Shown here in pieces: positions 25,163 to 34,280 of a stretch of 64,000 nt of DNA. Made by a program: the position numbers and the translations under genes. How positions within the stretch are numbered: position 1 is the first letter of the stretch; every line of letters starts with the position of its first letter. Source of the stretch: JAFARE01 sp963777285. GTDB taxonomy: Bacteria; Chloroflexota; Dormibacteria; Aeolococcales; Aeolococcaceae. A model generated the notes under the pieces. That model was not told where the DNA came from. It saw only the letters and a program-made list of their open reading frames with translations, and did no database searches. The DNA lies in contig CAVZPR010000002.1 in the NCBI GenBank assembly GCA_963777285.1, positions 620,001-684,000 on the forward strand. Reading direction: 5' to 3'.

Positions 25163-25942
25163 CTACCCCGGCAGGCGCGCGTACATCAGGATCCGCTTGA
25201 AGGCGAACAGGTAGGGCTGCTGCTCGCCGATCTCCTCGATGAGCCGCTGCCGGTAGTGCTGCAGGAAGGTGCGGAGCAGCGAGGCCGGCATCCGCGACTC
25301 GTAGTCGGTCAGGAGCGTCCCGCGCACCCACTCCACGACGTCATCGCTCGACGCCAGCTCATGCGCGTACACCTGCAGCCGCACGTGCTGCTCGGTGAAG
25401 CGGAGCGCATGCAACGTTGCCGCATACCACTCCGGCGCCATCACGGGTGACATCCTGGTGTGTCCGCGCAGCGCGGCGGCGAACGGCTCCTCGGCCGCCA
25501 CCACCGCCGCCACGGTGTGCGACGGATGGTCGTGGTTTGCCGGCACCTGCACGGCGAGGTCGCCGCCCGGCGCGAGCATGCGCTTCAGGCGGACGAACAG
25601 CGACGCGTGGTCAGGCACCCACTGCAGCGCGGCGTTCGAGAACACGACATCCAGCGGCGCCCGAGGCATCCACTGCGCGATGTCGCCGCGCTCGAAGCGC
25701 ACCCCGGGCGCATGCATGCGGGTGGCGCGCTGCAGCATGGCCGCCGAGGAATCGACGCCGAGGGTTTCCGCCGCCTGCAGGTGGCGGTGCAGCTCGAGGG
25801 TCAGCCGGCCGCCGCCGCAGCCCAGGTCGACGGCGTGTCCTTCCCGGTGCGGCGGCAGCAGCTGCAGCAGGTCGCGGAACGGCTGCTCGCGCTCCGCACG
25901 AAAGCGGTCGTACCGCTCGGGGTTCCAGGCGTCAGCGGCCAC
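25163..25942 (-). CDS. SAM-dependent methyltransferase, Tam-like (possibly BioC role)
   Basis: A 259-residue class I methyltransferase. Motif I is VDLGCGGGRLTLEL, followed by LGVDSSAAMLQRA and FSNAALQWVPDH. The overall pattern (WNPERYDRFRAEREQPF start; LAVQVPANHDHPSHT) matches trans-aconitate 2-methyltransferase (Tam). It overlaps bioB by 11 bases in the same direction, and BioC (malonyl-ACP methyltransferase) is a close cousin, so a biotin-pathway role is possible. Family is firm; the substrate is not. Confidence 0.85.
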   Translation of the reverse strand: MAADAWNPERYDRFRAEREQPFRDLLQLLPPHREGHAVDLGCGGGRLTLELHRHLQAAETLGVDSSAAMLQRATRMHAPGVRFERGDIAQWMPRAPLDVVFSNAALQWVPDHASLFVRLKRMLAPGGDLAVQVPANHDHPSHTVAAVVAAEEPFAAALRGHTRMSPVMAPEWYAATLHALRFTEQHVRLQVYAHELASSDDVVEWVRGTLLTDYESRMPASLLRTFLQHYRQRLIEEIGEQQPYLFAFKRILMYARLPG

Positions 25943-26948
25943 TCGTCGCGGTCAGCGGCGCAGTCGCCACCGGCATGGCCAGGTCGGCGAGCATGGCCAG
26001 GTCCGCCTCGGCGCTCCTGCCCAGCGTGGTGAGGTAGTTGCCCACGATCAGCCCGTTCGCGCCGGCCATCATTCCGTACGCCTGCAGGTCGCGCAGCACC
26101 ACCTCGCGGCCACCGGCGTACCGCAGCACCGCCCCGGGGTTGACGCAGCGGAACACGGCCACGCAGCGCAGCGCCTCCATGGGGTGGAGCAGCGGCGACG
26201 GTCCCAGCGGCGTACCCGGACGCGGGTTGAGAAAGTTGCAGGGGATCTCATGGGTGTCCAGGTCACGCAGCGCGAACGCGAGATCGAGCCTGTCGTCCCA
26301 CGACTCGCCCATGCCGAAGATGCCGCCGCTGCACAGCTCCATGCCGGCTGCGCGCACCTTGCGGCAGGTGTCGACCCTGTCCTGGTACGAGTGGGTCGTG
26401 CAGATGCGCGGGAAGAAGCGCTCGCCGGCTTCGAGGTTGTGGTTGTAGCGATGCACGCCCGCCGCGGCGAGGCGCTCTGCCTGACCGTCCTTGAGCAGGC
26501 CGAGCGACGCAGCCACCTCGATGCCCACAGCGGCGCGGATGGCCGCGGTTGCATCCTCGACCGCGCGCAGCATCCGTTCGTCCGGGCCGCGCACCGCGAC
26601 GACGATACAGAACTCGGTGCCGCCGAGCTGCCGCGTCCGGCGCGCCAGCTCCACGAGACGGTCGGCGGCGAGCATCGGCTCGCGCGCGACGTCGGTGCGG
26701 TATCGCGCCGACTGCGAGCAGAACACGCAGTCCTCGGGACAGCCTCCCGTCTTGGCGCTGATGATCGACTCGACCTCCACCGCCGGCCCCATCCAGGCGA
26801 GCCGCACCTGGTGCGCAAGGGCGATGAGCTGCGGCAGCTGATCGCCCGGCAGCGTCGCCAGACGCTCGGCCAGGTCGCGGTCGATGTGCTCGTGGCGGTC
26901 GAGCAGCAGCGCCGCTGCAGCGTCGAGCGCATCCGGCAGTGCCGCCAT
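25932..26948 (-). CDS. bioB: biotin synthase
   Basis: A 338-residue radical-SAM enzyme that inserts sulfur into dethiobiotin. The [4Fe-4S]/SAM motif is GGCPEDCVFCSQSARY (CxxxCxxC), preceded by VEVESIISAKTG. Also present are YNHNLEA and the GGIFGMGESWDDR segment, both conserved in BioB. ATG at 26948 lies nine bases after TATCCT on the minus strand, so the mRNA is probably leaderless. It is divergent from the MFS gene and overlaps the Tam-like gene downstream. Confidence 0.95.
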   Translation of the reverse strand: MAALPDALDAAAALLLDRHEHIDRDLAERLATLPGDQLPQLIALAHQVRLAWMGPAVEVESIISAKTGGCPEDCVFCSQSARYRTDVAREPMLAADRLVELARRTRQLGGTEFCIVVAVRGPDERMLRAVEDATAAIRAAVGIEVAASLGLLKDGQAERLAAAGVHRYNHNLEAGERFFPRICTTHSYQDRVDTCRKVRAAGMELCSGGIFGMGESWDDRLDLAFALRDLDTHEIPCNFLNPRPGTPLGPSPLLHPMEALRCVAVFRCVNPGAVLRYAGGREVVLRDLQAYGMMAGANGLIVGNYLTTLGRSAEADLAMLADLAMPVATAPLTATSGR

Positions 26949-27005
26949 GGGCGGGCAGGATACCGTGGCCGTGATGGCTCACCCCCAGACGGCGGCCGCG
27001 CCGCG

Positions 27006-28292
27006 GTGATCCGGCGCGCCTTCCAAGCGGTCGCGGTCGACACCGGGGCGTGGCGCGAGTCGCCGCCGTACCGGCGCCTGTGGACCGGCCAGCTGGTATC
27101 GCTCCTCGGCAGACAGGTGACGACGGTGGCGGTGCCCTTCCAGGTCTACGCGCTGACGCGGTCACCGCTCGCGGTTGGCGCCATCGGATTGGTGCAAGCG
27201 GTACCGCTGGTCACGGCGTCACTTGGCTCGGGCGCGATCACCGATCGCCTCGACCGGCGCCGGATCCTCATGGTGACGCAGCTCGGCCTGGCGCTCACGT
27301 CCGGACTCCTCGCCGTGGGCGCGCTCCTGGGAAGCCCGCCACTCTTTGCCATCTACATCGTGGTCGCGTGCGCCGCGGCCTTCGCCGCCGTCGACTCACC
27401 GACGCGCACCGCGATCATCCCCAACCTCGTCAGCGCGCGCAGCCTCACCGGCGCGCTGGCGCTCAACATGGCGATGTTCGACACGACGCTGGTGGCGGGG
27501 CCGGCGATCGGTGGCGTCGTCATCGCACACGTCGGGCTCGCGCTGGCGTACACGCTCGACGTCGTGAGCTTCGCAGCGTCGTTCGCCGCCGTGGTGCTGC
27601 TGCCGTCGCAGCGACCGCACGCCGAACACCACGACCCGCCGCTCCTCGCCATCCGCAACGGACTGCGCTACGCGCGCAGCCAGCCGGTCATCCTCGGCGG
27701 CTTCGCCATGGATCTCGCCGCAATGATCTTCGGCATGCCGCGCGCCGTCTTTCCCGTGCTCGCGGTGGCGACGTTCCACGCAGGCGCGCAGGGCCTGGGG
27801 CTCCTCTACGCCGCGGTCGGCGCCGGAGCGCTGGTCGCGTCGCTGTCGACGGGCTGGATCAGCCGCGCCACGCGGCTGGGACGCATCATCGTGGTCGCAA
27901 TCACGGTGTGGGGCGCCGCGGTCATCGCCTTCGGCTTCGTCACCCTCTTCTGGCTCGCGCTGCTGCTCCTCGTTGTCGCCGGTGCCGCGGACAGCTTCAG
28001 CGCCGTATGCCGCACCACGATCCTGCAGAGCATCGTTCCCGACCATCTGCGCGGCCGCATGACGTCCGTGTATTTCATGGTCGTCGTCGGCGGGCCCTAC
28101 ATCGGCGACATCGAGGCCGGTGCGGTGGCGAACGCGTGGACCGCGCAGGTGTCCATAGTCTCGGGCGGCGTCCTCTGCCTCGCCGGTCTGGCGGCGGCGG
28201 CGCTCGCGTTTCCCGCGGTGTGGGCGTTCCGCATGCGCCGCGGCGCGGAGCCTGTGGCGGCGCTCGAGGACATCTCCACCGCCTGCCGCTGA
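27006..28292 (+). CDS. MFS exporter (EntS/MFS_3 type)
   Basis: A 428-residue, 12-helix major facilitator transporter with the MFS loop GAITDRLDRRRILMVTQLG between helices 2 and 3 (variant of the G-x-x-x-D-R-x-x-R-R motif). It resembles the enterobactin exporter EntS and similar MFS_3 efflux proteins. Start: GTG at 27006, right before the first conserved residues (the frame is open much further upstream because of GC content). It lies opposite bioB, with about 57 bases between the starts; the substrate is unknown. Confidence 0.86.
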   Translation: MIRRAFQAVAVDTGAWRESPPYRRLWTGQLVSLLGRQVTTVAVPFQVYALTRSPLAVGAIGLVQAVPLVTASLGSGAITDRLDRRRILMVTQLGLALTSGLLAVGALLGSPPLFAIYIVVACAAAFAAVDSPTRTAIIPNLVSARSLTGALALNMAMFDTTLVAGPAIGGVVIAHVGLALAYTLDVVSFAASFAAVVLLPSQRPHAEHHDPPLLAIRNGLRYARSQPVILGGFAMDLAAMIFGMPRAVFPVLAVATFHAGAQGLGLLYAAVGAGALVASLSTGWISRATRLGRIIVVAITVWGAAVIAFGFVTLFWLALLLLVVAGAADSFSAVCRTTILQSIVPDHLRGRMTSVYFMVVVGGPYIGDIEAGAVANAWTAQVSIVSGGVLCLAGLAAAALAFPAVWAFRMRRGAEPVAALEDISTACR

Positions 28293-28340
28293 AAGCACCC
28301 GCGCCGCTTCGATCGCCCGCCCCTGTTATGTTGCTGCGCC

Positions 28341-29477
28341 ATGGCGGCGCCCGAGCCCTCCGTACTCCTCGTCGAGTGTCCGCACTGCGGCGTGTCGGTG
28401 CCGGCCGGCGTGTTCTGTGGCAACTGTGGCGCGCACCTCAGCGGCCCGGGTGGCCGCGCCCGGACACAGCACTACGCGGCCGCACCGGGCGAGCACGTCG
28501 CCAAGATGGCGGTGATCTCCACTCTGTTCCCCCACCTGCCACAGCGGCATGCGCACGTCTTCCGTGAGGCGCTGCTCGTCGGTCTGCTCATCGTGGTGCT
28601 GCTCGGCGCGCTGCAGCTGTACGCGCCGGCGCTGCTCGCCGCCGCGGTGCTGCTCCCTGTGCTCTACATCCTCTATGTCTACGAGGTCGAGGTGTACCAG
28701 GCGGAACCCGTCACGGTCCTCGCGGCGACGTTCGCCATGGGCGCCGCGCTCGGCGTCGCCTACACGCTCGTCGTGGGACAGCTGATCACCGGGACGCTGA
28801 CGGGCACACAGCAGGGTCCCGTCATCACAGCCGTGGTGCTGCCCATCGTGATGCAGGCGCTCATGCTCGCGGGTCCGCTGCTGCTGCTGTGGAGACCCGC
28901 GTTTCGCGAGACGCTCGACGGCCTGACCTTCGGCGTGAGCACCGCGGTGGGCTTCACGTTCGCGGCGGTGGTGGCGTCGTACTGGCACGTCCTCACCGCG
29001 CCTCTTCAGGGACCCGCCGCGGTGTCGACAGAGGAGATCGCCGGCATCCTGCGCGCGGCCATCCTCGCGGCGCTGGTCAACGCGGGCGCCACGGGGATGA
29101 TCGCGGCGGCCGTGTGGGCGCAGCGTGGCGGCCGGTCGCGCCGCCGGCACAGCCACGCCGCGCGCTCGCTGCCGGCGACGCTTGCGGTGGGATTCGGCGC
29201 GCAGATCACGCTCGCACTGGCCTCGTACTTCGTGACCTCGCTGCTGCTCGTGGTCGTCCTCTGGGCCGTGGGCGCGGCGGTGCTGCTGGTGTGGTTGCGT
29301 GTGCTGCTGCACCACGCGCTGCTCGACGAGGGTGAGGAGATGGCCATGGGGCCGCCGTCTCCCTGCCCTGAATGTCATCGGCTGGTGCCCACGCTGCTCT
29401 TCTGCCCCGCGTGTGGCGTGGCGCGCTCGGCTACGCCCAAGCACTCGCGCCCCTCGGCGGTCGGCTCAGCGTCGTGA
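28341..29477 (+). CDS. PrsW-like multi-pass membrane protein with zinc ribbons at both ends
   Basis: A 378-residue protein. An N-terminal zinc ribbon (CPHCGVSV...CGNC, residues 13-32) is followed by about nine membrane segments and a C-terminal zinc ribbon (CPEC...CPAC). The membrane core resembles the PrsW protease family (FRETLDGLTFGVSTAVGF for the 'DG..xG..GxGF' element), but the usual Glu-Glu pair is not obvious (YEVEVYQAE nearby), so the protease activity is doubtful. ATG at 28341 lies eight bases after TATGTT. A paralogue lies at 30694-31833 on the other strand. Confidence 0.7.
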   Translation: MAAPEPSVLLVECPHCGVSVPAGVFCGNCGAHLSGPGGRARTQHYAAAPGEHVAKMAVISTLFPHLPQRHAHVFREALLVGLLIVVLLGALQLYAPALLAAAVLLPVLYILYVYEVEVYQAEPVTVLAATFAMGAALGVAYTLVVGQLITGTLTGTQQGPVITAVVLPIVMQALMLAGPLLLLWRPAFRETLDGLTFGVSTAVGFTFAAVVASYWHVLTAPLQGPAAVSTEEIAGILRAAILAALVNAGATGMIAAAVWAQRGGRSRRRHSHAARSLPATLAVGFGAQITLALASYFVTSLLLVVVLWAVGAAVLLVWLRVLLHHALLDEGEEMAMGPPSPCPECHRLVPTLLFCPACGVARSATPKHSRPSAVGSAS

Positions 29478-29546
29478 CCAGCCCCGCGGGCACAGGGTCT
29501 GCTGCGAACCAAGGGCGCCGTGAGGCGCCGTCCCAGGTCGGACCCC

Positions 29547-30686
29547 TCAGCTGCCGCCCGTCACCCCGTGCCAGACGATCGTCTGCAGCAGCGGCACCTC
29601 GTACTTCTGCACGAACGTCTGGTAGTTGCTGCTGGTCGTGAAAGCCTCGAACGCGATGCCCTCACCGCTGCCCGACGAGTCCATGACGAAGTCGGCGACG
29701 TACTCGTGGACGTAGTCGAACGGGGATCCGCTGGACGGAGCGAACGTGCCGCAGATCACCCCGTCCTGGCCGCCCTTGAGCGCTCCGCTGTCCGACATCA
29801 TCGGATCCTGCAGCTGCGACGGGTTGGCGCTGCCGTTGGAGAACTTGCACCAGTTGGCGTTGTGCATCTGCGAGTTCTGCTGGTCCTGTTGCAGCAGTCC
29901 TGAGATCAGCGACGCGGTGTCGGTGACCCCCTGCAGCTTGTCGGGCGGGTAGACGTCGATCCACATCTGACCGCTGCCGTCGTTGGCGTCGATCTCCACG
30001 TACGTCGACGTGCTCGCCTGCGTGTTCACCGCGGCGCCGGCGGGGACTGTCGCGCTGGCGAATCCGAAGTTCTGCGCACCACCCGGCGACGGTGCGCCGG
30101 ACGGCGCGGGGGTGGGCTGCGACGTCGGAGCGGCCGTCGGGGCGCTCGTCGGAGCCGACGTCGGCACCGCGGTGGGCTGCGCCGTGGGCACCGCGGGGCC
30201 CGGAGGCGCCGGCGGCGTGCTGCTGTGGCCGCGCGTCGCCGCGAACACGATGCCGCCGACGGCGGCGATGGCGACCAGCGCGATGGCCCCCGCGATCAGC
30301 GCGTTGCGCGGCAGGCGGTGGGTGGCGGGCGCGGTGCCGCCGGGCGGCGGCTGGTAGTACGGGCTCTGGGTGCCCCGGGCGAAGAACTGCCCCGAGACCG
30401 GCGCGCCCGGAACGGGGGGCGCGATGCCGCCGCCGGGAGTGCCGCCGGGGATTGGCCCAGCCGGAGCCGGCGGGACCGGCGAAGGCGGAGCGGGCGCCGG
30501 TCCCGGGGCCGGCGTCGGGGCCGCGGCGGGCCCCGCTGGGGCGCCCGTGGGCGGCGTCCAGGCGACCGTCTCCTCGTCGCCCTGGGTCACCGGCGCCGAC
30601 GGCGCGGCACCCGCCAGCGGCGAGCCGCAGCTGACGCAGAACGAGTTGCCGTCAGGATTGGCGGTGCCGCACTTGGGACAGCGCAT
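29547..30686 (-). CDS. zinc-ribbon, Pro-rich single-span membrane protein
   Basis: A 379-residue protein. N-terminal zinc ribbon (CPKCGTANPDG...CVSCG), long Pro/Ala/Gly linker (about residues 30-125), one membrane span (NALIAGAIALVAIAAVGGIVF), a PTSAPTSAPTAAPTSQP repeat linker and an exposed C-terminal domain of about 150 residues with two cysteines (NANWCKFS; VICGTF). It probably senses or binds something outside the cell while the zinc ribbon sits in the cytosol. ATG at 30686 was chosen over 30716, as it lies just after the stop of the upstream gene and precedes the ribbon directly. Confidence 0.7.
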   Translation of the reverse strand: MRCPKCGTANPDGNSFCVSCGSPLAGAAPSAPVTQGDEETVAWTPPTGAPAGPAAAPTPAPGPAPAPPSPVPPAPAGPIPGGTPGGGIAPPVPGAPVSGQFFARGTQSPYYQPPPGGTAPATHRLPRNALIAGAIALVAIAAVGGIVFAATRGHSSTPPAPPGPAVPTAQPTAVPTSAPTSAPTAAPTSQPTPAPSGAPSPGGAQNFGFASATVPAGAAVNTQASTSTYVEIDANDGSGQMWIDVYPPDKLQGVTDTASLISGLLQQDQQNSQMHNANWCKFSNGSANPSQLQDPMMSDSGALKGGQDGVICGTFAPSSGSPFDYVHEYVADFVMDSSGSGEGIAFEAFTTSSNYQTFVQKYEVPLLQTIVWHGVTGGS

Positions 30687-30693
30687 GGGCACG

Positions 30694-31833
30694 TCAGGAG
30701 CCCTCGCCCGAGCCACTCGGCGCCGCGGCCGCCGCCGCGGGTTTCACCGCGCCTTGCATCGCCCGCGGCGCAGCCGTCAGCGCGCGACCGCACGACGGAC
30801 AGAAGCCGGCGGCGATGACGTGCTTGTGGCAGTTGGGACAGACCGTCGCGGTGAAGCCGAAGTCCGCGGCCTCCTCGAGCAGGCTGTGGTGCAGCAGGTA
30901 CCGCGCATACACCAGCAGCACGGCCACCGGGACTGCCTCGAACGCGATCACGATGAGACCGTTGAGCAGCTGGTTGGACAGCACCTGCCCCACCAGATAG
31001 AAGGCGACGTCGACGACGAGCGCGAAGGGGATCGCCACCGCCGCCAGCGTGCCGCTGCGGGGACCACGCCCGTTGCGCCACAGCGCCGCGGCGGCGATGC
31101 CGCTCGACGTGCCCAGGAGGAGCGGCACCAGCACCGCCGCGGTGATCATGGTGTAGATCCAGGTGCCGGGGTCGGTGTTGCGCACCGCCTGGCTGCCGAT
31201 GACGTCGGAGAAGCGCACCACGCCGAGCGCGGCGCTGAAGCCGAGGCCGGAGGCGGTGCCGAACACGAGCCCGTCGATCGTCTCGGGGAATCCCTTGGAC
31301 CCGCGCAGCAGCAGCGCCGGCAACGGCATGAGCACCAGCTGGATCACCGGCAGCAGCACGTCGTTGACCAGCACCTGCCCGGTGTTGGACTCGCGGCTCG
31401 CGGGTATCAGCAGTTGCGACACGACACCGAACGCGACGCCGAGCACGATGCCGCCGCCCAGCGTGAACCCGAGCACCGTGCCGGGCTGGTCGCGGTAGAC
31501 CTGCGCCTCGTAGAGGTACAGGATGTAGAGCAGCGGCACCAGGAAGATGGCGCTCAGCAGCGCGCCGACGATCAGTCCGGCGGCGGTGAGGATGACGACC
31601 ACCGCGAGCCCGCCGAGGAACGCGTAGCGCAGCTCGTGGATCTTTCCGTGACCGAGGTGCGGGAAGAGTGTGGTGAAAATCGACGGCTGTCCGACGTGCT
31701 CGCCTGGGGCTGCGGCGAAGTGCATGTGCCGCGTCTTGGGATCACCAACCTCGGCGGTGGTGCCCTGGTGCGCGCCACAGACCGTGCAGAAAACGCCCTC
31801 AGGGACCTGCTTTCCGCAGTGGTCGCACTTCAC
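30694..31833 (-). CDS. PrsW-like multi-pass membrane protein with zinc ribbons at both ends (paralogue)
   Basis: A 379-residue paralogue of the protein at 28341-29477: N-terminal ribbon CDHCGKQV...CTVCG, conserved AAAPGEHVG and LFPHLGH segments, about nine membrane segments, FPETIDGLVFGTASGLGF in the core and a C-terminal ribbon CPNC...CPSCG. It is followed by the single-span zinc-ribbon gene (7-base gap) in the same direction. Together they form a small gene set that may act in membrane-stress sensing or proteolysis. Catalytic residues of PrsW are not clear. Confidence 0.7.
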   Translation of the reverse strand: MKCDHCGKQVPEGVFCTVCGAHQGTTAEVGDPKTRHMHFAAAPGEHVGQPSIFTTLFPHLGHGKIHELRYAFLGGLAVVVILTAAGLIVGALLSAIFLVPLLYILYLYEAQVYRDQPGTVLGFTLGGGIVLGVAFGVVSQLLIPASRESNTGQVLVNDVLLPVIQLVLMPLPALLLRGSKGFPETIDGLVFGTASGLGFSAALGVVRFSDVIGSQAVRNTDPGTWIYTMITAAVLVPLLLGTSSGIAAAALWRNGRGPRSGTLAAVAIPFALVVDVAFYLVGQVLSNQLLNGLIVIAFEAVPVAVLLVYARYLLHHSLLEEAADFGFTATVCPNCHKHVIAAGFCPSCGRALTAAPRAMQGAVKPAAAAAAPSGSGEGS

Positions 31834-31950
31834 CTAGATCCTCCGCCACCCGCTCTTGGTCGCGGAGTGTACTGGCCATCCAACCATGGCGCAACCGGAT
31901 TGCGCGCATCAGCGGCGCGACGGCACCTGCCTGTAGCCTGTACAGCCCTT

Positions 31951-33192
31951 ATGAGCGCTCTCGATGCTCCGGCGCTCGGCGACGCGCCGGCACTGGGCCA
32001 GGTGCCATCGCGCATGCGCGCCCAGATGATCCGCCCTGAACGCTACGGCGACCCGCGCACCGCCTTTGCCGAAGAGATCGTGGAAACGCCCCTGCCCCGC
32101 GCCGGCGAGGTGCTGGTCTACGTGATGGCCGCAGGCGTCAACTACAACAACGTCTGGGCGTCTCTGGGGCGCCCCGTCGACGTCGTCGCGGCGCGGCAGC
32201 GCGCCGGTGAGGCGGAGCCGTTTCACATCGGCGGCAGCGACGCCTCGGGCATCGTCTGGGCCGTCGGCGACGGCGTGACCGACCTTCGCGTGGGCGACGA
32301 GGTCGTGGTGCACTGCGGCGTCTGGGATCCGGCGGATCCGTGGATCGTCGGCGGCGGCGACCCGATCGTCGCACCCAGCGCGCGCATCTGGGGATACGAG
32401 ACCAACTGGGGCAGCTTCGCGCAGTTCACCCGGGTCCAGGCGCATCAATGCCTCCCCAAGCCACCGCAGCTGACGTGGGCCGCGGCCGCCGCGTACATGC
32501 TGGTGGGCGCCACGGCGTATCGCATGCTCTGCTCCTGGGCGCCGCACACGGTGAACCCAGGCGACGTGGTGCTGGTCTGGGGCGGTTCGGGTGGGCTGGG
32601 CTCGCAGGCGATTCAGATCGTCAAGGCCAAGGGCGGCATCCCTGTGGCGGTGGCGTCAGGTGAGGAGCGCGGCGCCTTCTGCACGCGCCTCGGCGCCGCC
32701 GGCTACATCGACAGGCGCAACTTCGACCACTGGGGGATCATCCCGGACTGGCGCGACGACGAGGCTTTCAACCGCTGGCTCGCCAGCGCTCGCGAGTTCG
32801 GCAAGGCTCTGTGGGAGGTTGTCGGTGAGCGGCTCAACCCGCGGATCGTCTTCGAGCATCCCGGTGAGAGCACCATCCCCACCTCGATCTTCGTCTGCGA
32901 CAACGGCGGCATGGTGGTGATCTGCGCCGGCACCACCGGGTACCACGCCGCCGTCGACCTGCGCTACCTCTGGATGCGACAGAAGCGCCTGCAGGGGTCG
33001 CATTTCGCCAACGACGAGCAGTGCGCTGCGTTCAACGAGATGGTGACCCGCGGTGAGGTCGACCCCTGCCTGTCGCAGACGTTCGCCTTCGACGAGGTCG
33101 GGCTGGCGCATCAGCTGATGTACGAGAACCGGCACCCCATGGGCAACATGGCGATCCTCGTCGGCGCTCGGGACGCCGAGCAGAAGGGCTGA
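31951..33192 (+). CDS. ccr: crotonyl-CoA carboxylase/reductase
   Basis: A 413-residue zinc-less MDR enzyme that reductively carboxylates crotonyl-CoA to ethylmalonyl-CoA with NADPH and CO2. The CO2-pocket residues of studied CCRs are recognisable: Asn in NYNNVWA (N64-N67), Glu in IWGYETNWGSFAQF (E150) and His in QGSHFAND (H351). The residue before the Glu is Tyr149 where Phe is usual. The nucleotide loop is VWGGSGGLGSQA. ATG at 31951 follows TAGCCT by 11 bases. CCR feeds the ethylmalonyl-CoA pathway or supplies extender units; a mutase gene 3.6 kb away fits either. Confidence 0.92.
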   Translation: MSALDAPALGDAPALGQVPSRMRAQMIRPERYGDPRTAFAEEIVETPLPRAGEVLVYVMAAGVNYNNVWASLGRPVDVVAARQRAGEAEPFHIGGSDASGIVWAVGDGVTDLRVGDEVVVHCGVWDPADPWIVGGGDPIVAPSARIWGYETNWGSFAQFTRVQAHQCLPKPPQLTWAAAAAYMLVGATAYRMLCSWAPHTVNPGDVVLVWGGSGGLGSQAIQIVKAKGGIPVAVASGEERGAFCTRLGAAGYIDRRNFDHWGIIPDWRDDEAFNRWLASAREFGKALWEVVGERLNPRIVFEHPGESTIPTSIFVCDNGGMVVICAGTTGYHAAVDLRYLWMRQKRLQGSHFANDEQCAAFNEMVTRGEVDPCLSQTFAFDEVGLAHQLMYENRHPMGNMAILVGARDAEQKG

Positions 33193-33255
33193 CCTCAGAC
33201 GGCGCAAGGTTCCGGCCCGGGCGACGTTAGGAATGCCAGGAAGGGAAGGCACTGG

Positions 33256-33287
33256 CCCCGGCGCGACCGGCCAACGGCGCGCCGGGG
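33256..33287. terminator. strong GC hairpin between convergent genes
   Basis: CCCCGGCGCG (33256-33265) pairs perfectly with CGCGCCGGGG (33278-33287) across a 12-base loop, between the ends of ccr and the minus-strand hypothetical gene. There is no T tract, so it may act as an mRNA 3'-end barrier or a factor-assisted terminator. Confidence 0.5.
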
Positions 33288-33301
33288 CGCTTCCCGACCG
33301 C

Positions 33302-33604
33302 TTATGAGCTCCGCCCCGCCAGCGCGGCGGCGCCACCAGAGTCGAGCTGGTACGCGGTGACGCCCGGTGCCCCCTCGGCGCCTCCACCCAGCGCATCCTT
33401 GAGGAGTCCCAGCAGCCGCGCGGGGGTCAGGGCGGCCAGTTCCACGCGCCGCCCGCTGGCCAGCCACGAGACCTCGTCGGCGGAGAGCAGCGGCGTCAGG
33501 TCACGCGGCAGCCGCGCCGGCGCTCCTTCAATCACCTGCCACGCCACCGAGTTCGACCCACCCAGGTCGCAGGCCACAGTCGAGGACGCGTGCACCGGAG
33601 TCAC
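33302..33604 (-). CDS. short ORF, possibly the C-terminal part of the upstream membrane protein
   Basis: A 100-residue frame that overlaps the 217-residue membrane protein gene by 77 bases in another frame. Its body (VIEGAPARLPRDLTPLLSADEVSWLASGRRVELAALTPARLLGLLKDALGGG) looks like real folded protein, whereas its first 20 residues look like a shadow of the upstream frame. It may be the true C-terminus of that protein after a frameshift near 33540, or a separate gene. No family recognised. Confidence 0.35.
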   Translation of the reverse strand: MTPVHASSTVACDLGGSNSVAWQVIEGAPARLPRDLTPLLSADEVSWLASGRRVELAALTPARLLGLLKDALGGGAEGAPGVTAYQLDSGGAAALAGRSS

Positions 33605-34181
33605 GGAGCTCGAGTGGCAGGGCGCAGCCGCGCGGCGACGCGTCGTGCAGCACGGCGACGCCCTGCTCGGGGCTGAGCACCGGCAGATCCTTGGCGGCGA
33701 CGGGCACGATCGCGGTCAGCCCGGCATGGTCGCGGTTGGCTGCGACCACTGCGGCGGTCTCCGCGCTGTCGCAGACGACGAGCATCCCGCCGGCCGCAGG
33801 CGATGGTGGCGCTGCGTCGCCCGGCAGCAATCCATCGATCGCCAGCGCTCCGTACTGCTCGTCGAACTGCGCATACGACATGCTCATCACGCGGCCCACG
33901 ACGGGCCGGCGGGTCAAGCGGTGCGCCACCCCGAGCAGGATGAGCAGGACGCCGAGTCCGCCCAGCACCGCGAACAGTGGACGCAGCGCGATGAGTATCA
34001 GCGCGACCAGAACCAGCAGCGTGCCCAGGGCGATCTCGCCGTTGGCGCCGGCGTTCGACGGTGGCATCTCGGCTTCGGCGCAGGACGCGTAGTACAGCTG
34101 GCGCAAGGAGAATCGCCAGCCGCCGTCGCGCAATCCCTGCGCCGCGCGCGACACCAGCTCGGCGGTGATGGGCAGCGCCAT
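33528..34181 (-). CDS. membrane protein with TOPRIM-like C-terminal region (uncertain)
   Basis: A 217-residue protein with two adjacent membrane helices (about residues 50-87), an N-terminal helical part containing WRFSLRQLYYASC and a C-terminal part MLVVCDSAETAAVVAANRDH ... RDSGARVLDCGLRP. The R-x-L-Y-Y motif and the later D-S-A-E turn recall the WH plus TOPRIM layout of DNA topoisomerase VI A-like proteins, but this is only a resemblance. AGTGTC on the complement, six bases before ATG 34181, gives a weak -10. Divergent from the zinc-ribbon gene at 34281. Confidence 0.5.
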   Translation of the reverse strand: MALPITAELVSRAAQGLRDGGWRFSLRQLYYASCAEAEMPPSNAGANGEIALGTLLVLVALILIALRPLFAVLGGLGVLLILLGVAHRLTRRPVVGRVMSMSYAQFDEQYGALAIDGLLPGDAAPPSPAAGGMLVVCDSAETAAVVAANRDHAGLTAIVPVAAKDLPVLSPEQGVAVLHDASPRGCALPLELRDSGARVLDCGLRPGWVELGGVAGD

Positions 34182-34280
34182 GCAGCGAGTGTCGCACATG
34201 CGTCGCGCAGCGTCCGCGTGTAGACTCGCGCTTCCGCTGCCCGCTGGGAGCTCGGCGATTCGGTGAGGGAGAGGCAGGCG

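Noticed and set aside
25395..27005. N-terminal extension of the MFS gene
   Set aside because: The frame is open because of GC content and crosses the minus-strand methyltransferase and bioB genes; the first conserved MFS residue follows GTG 27006.
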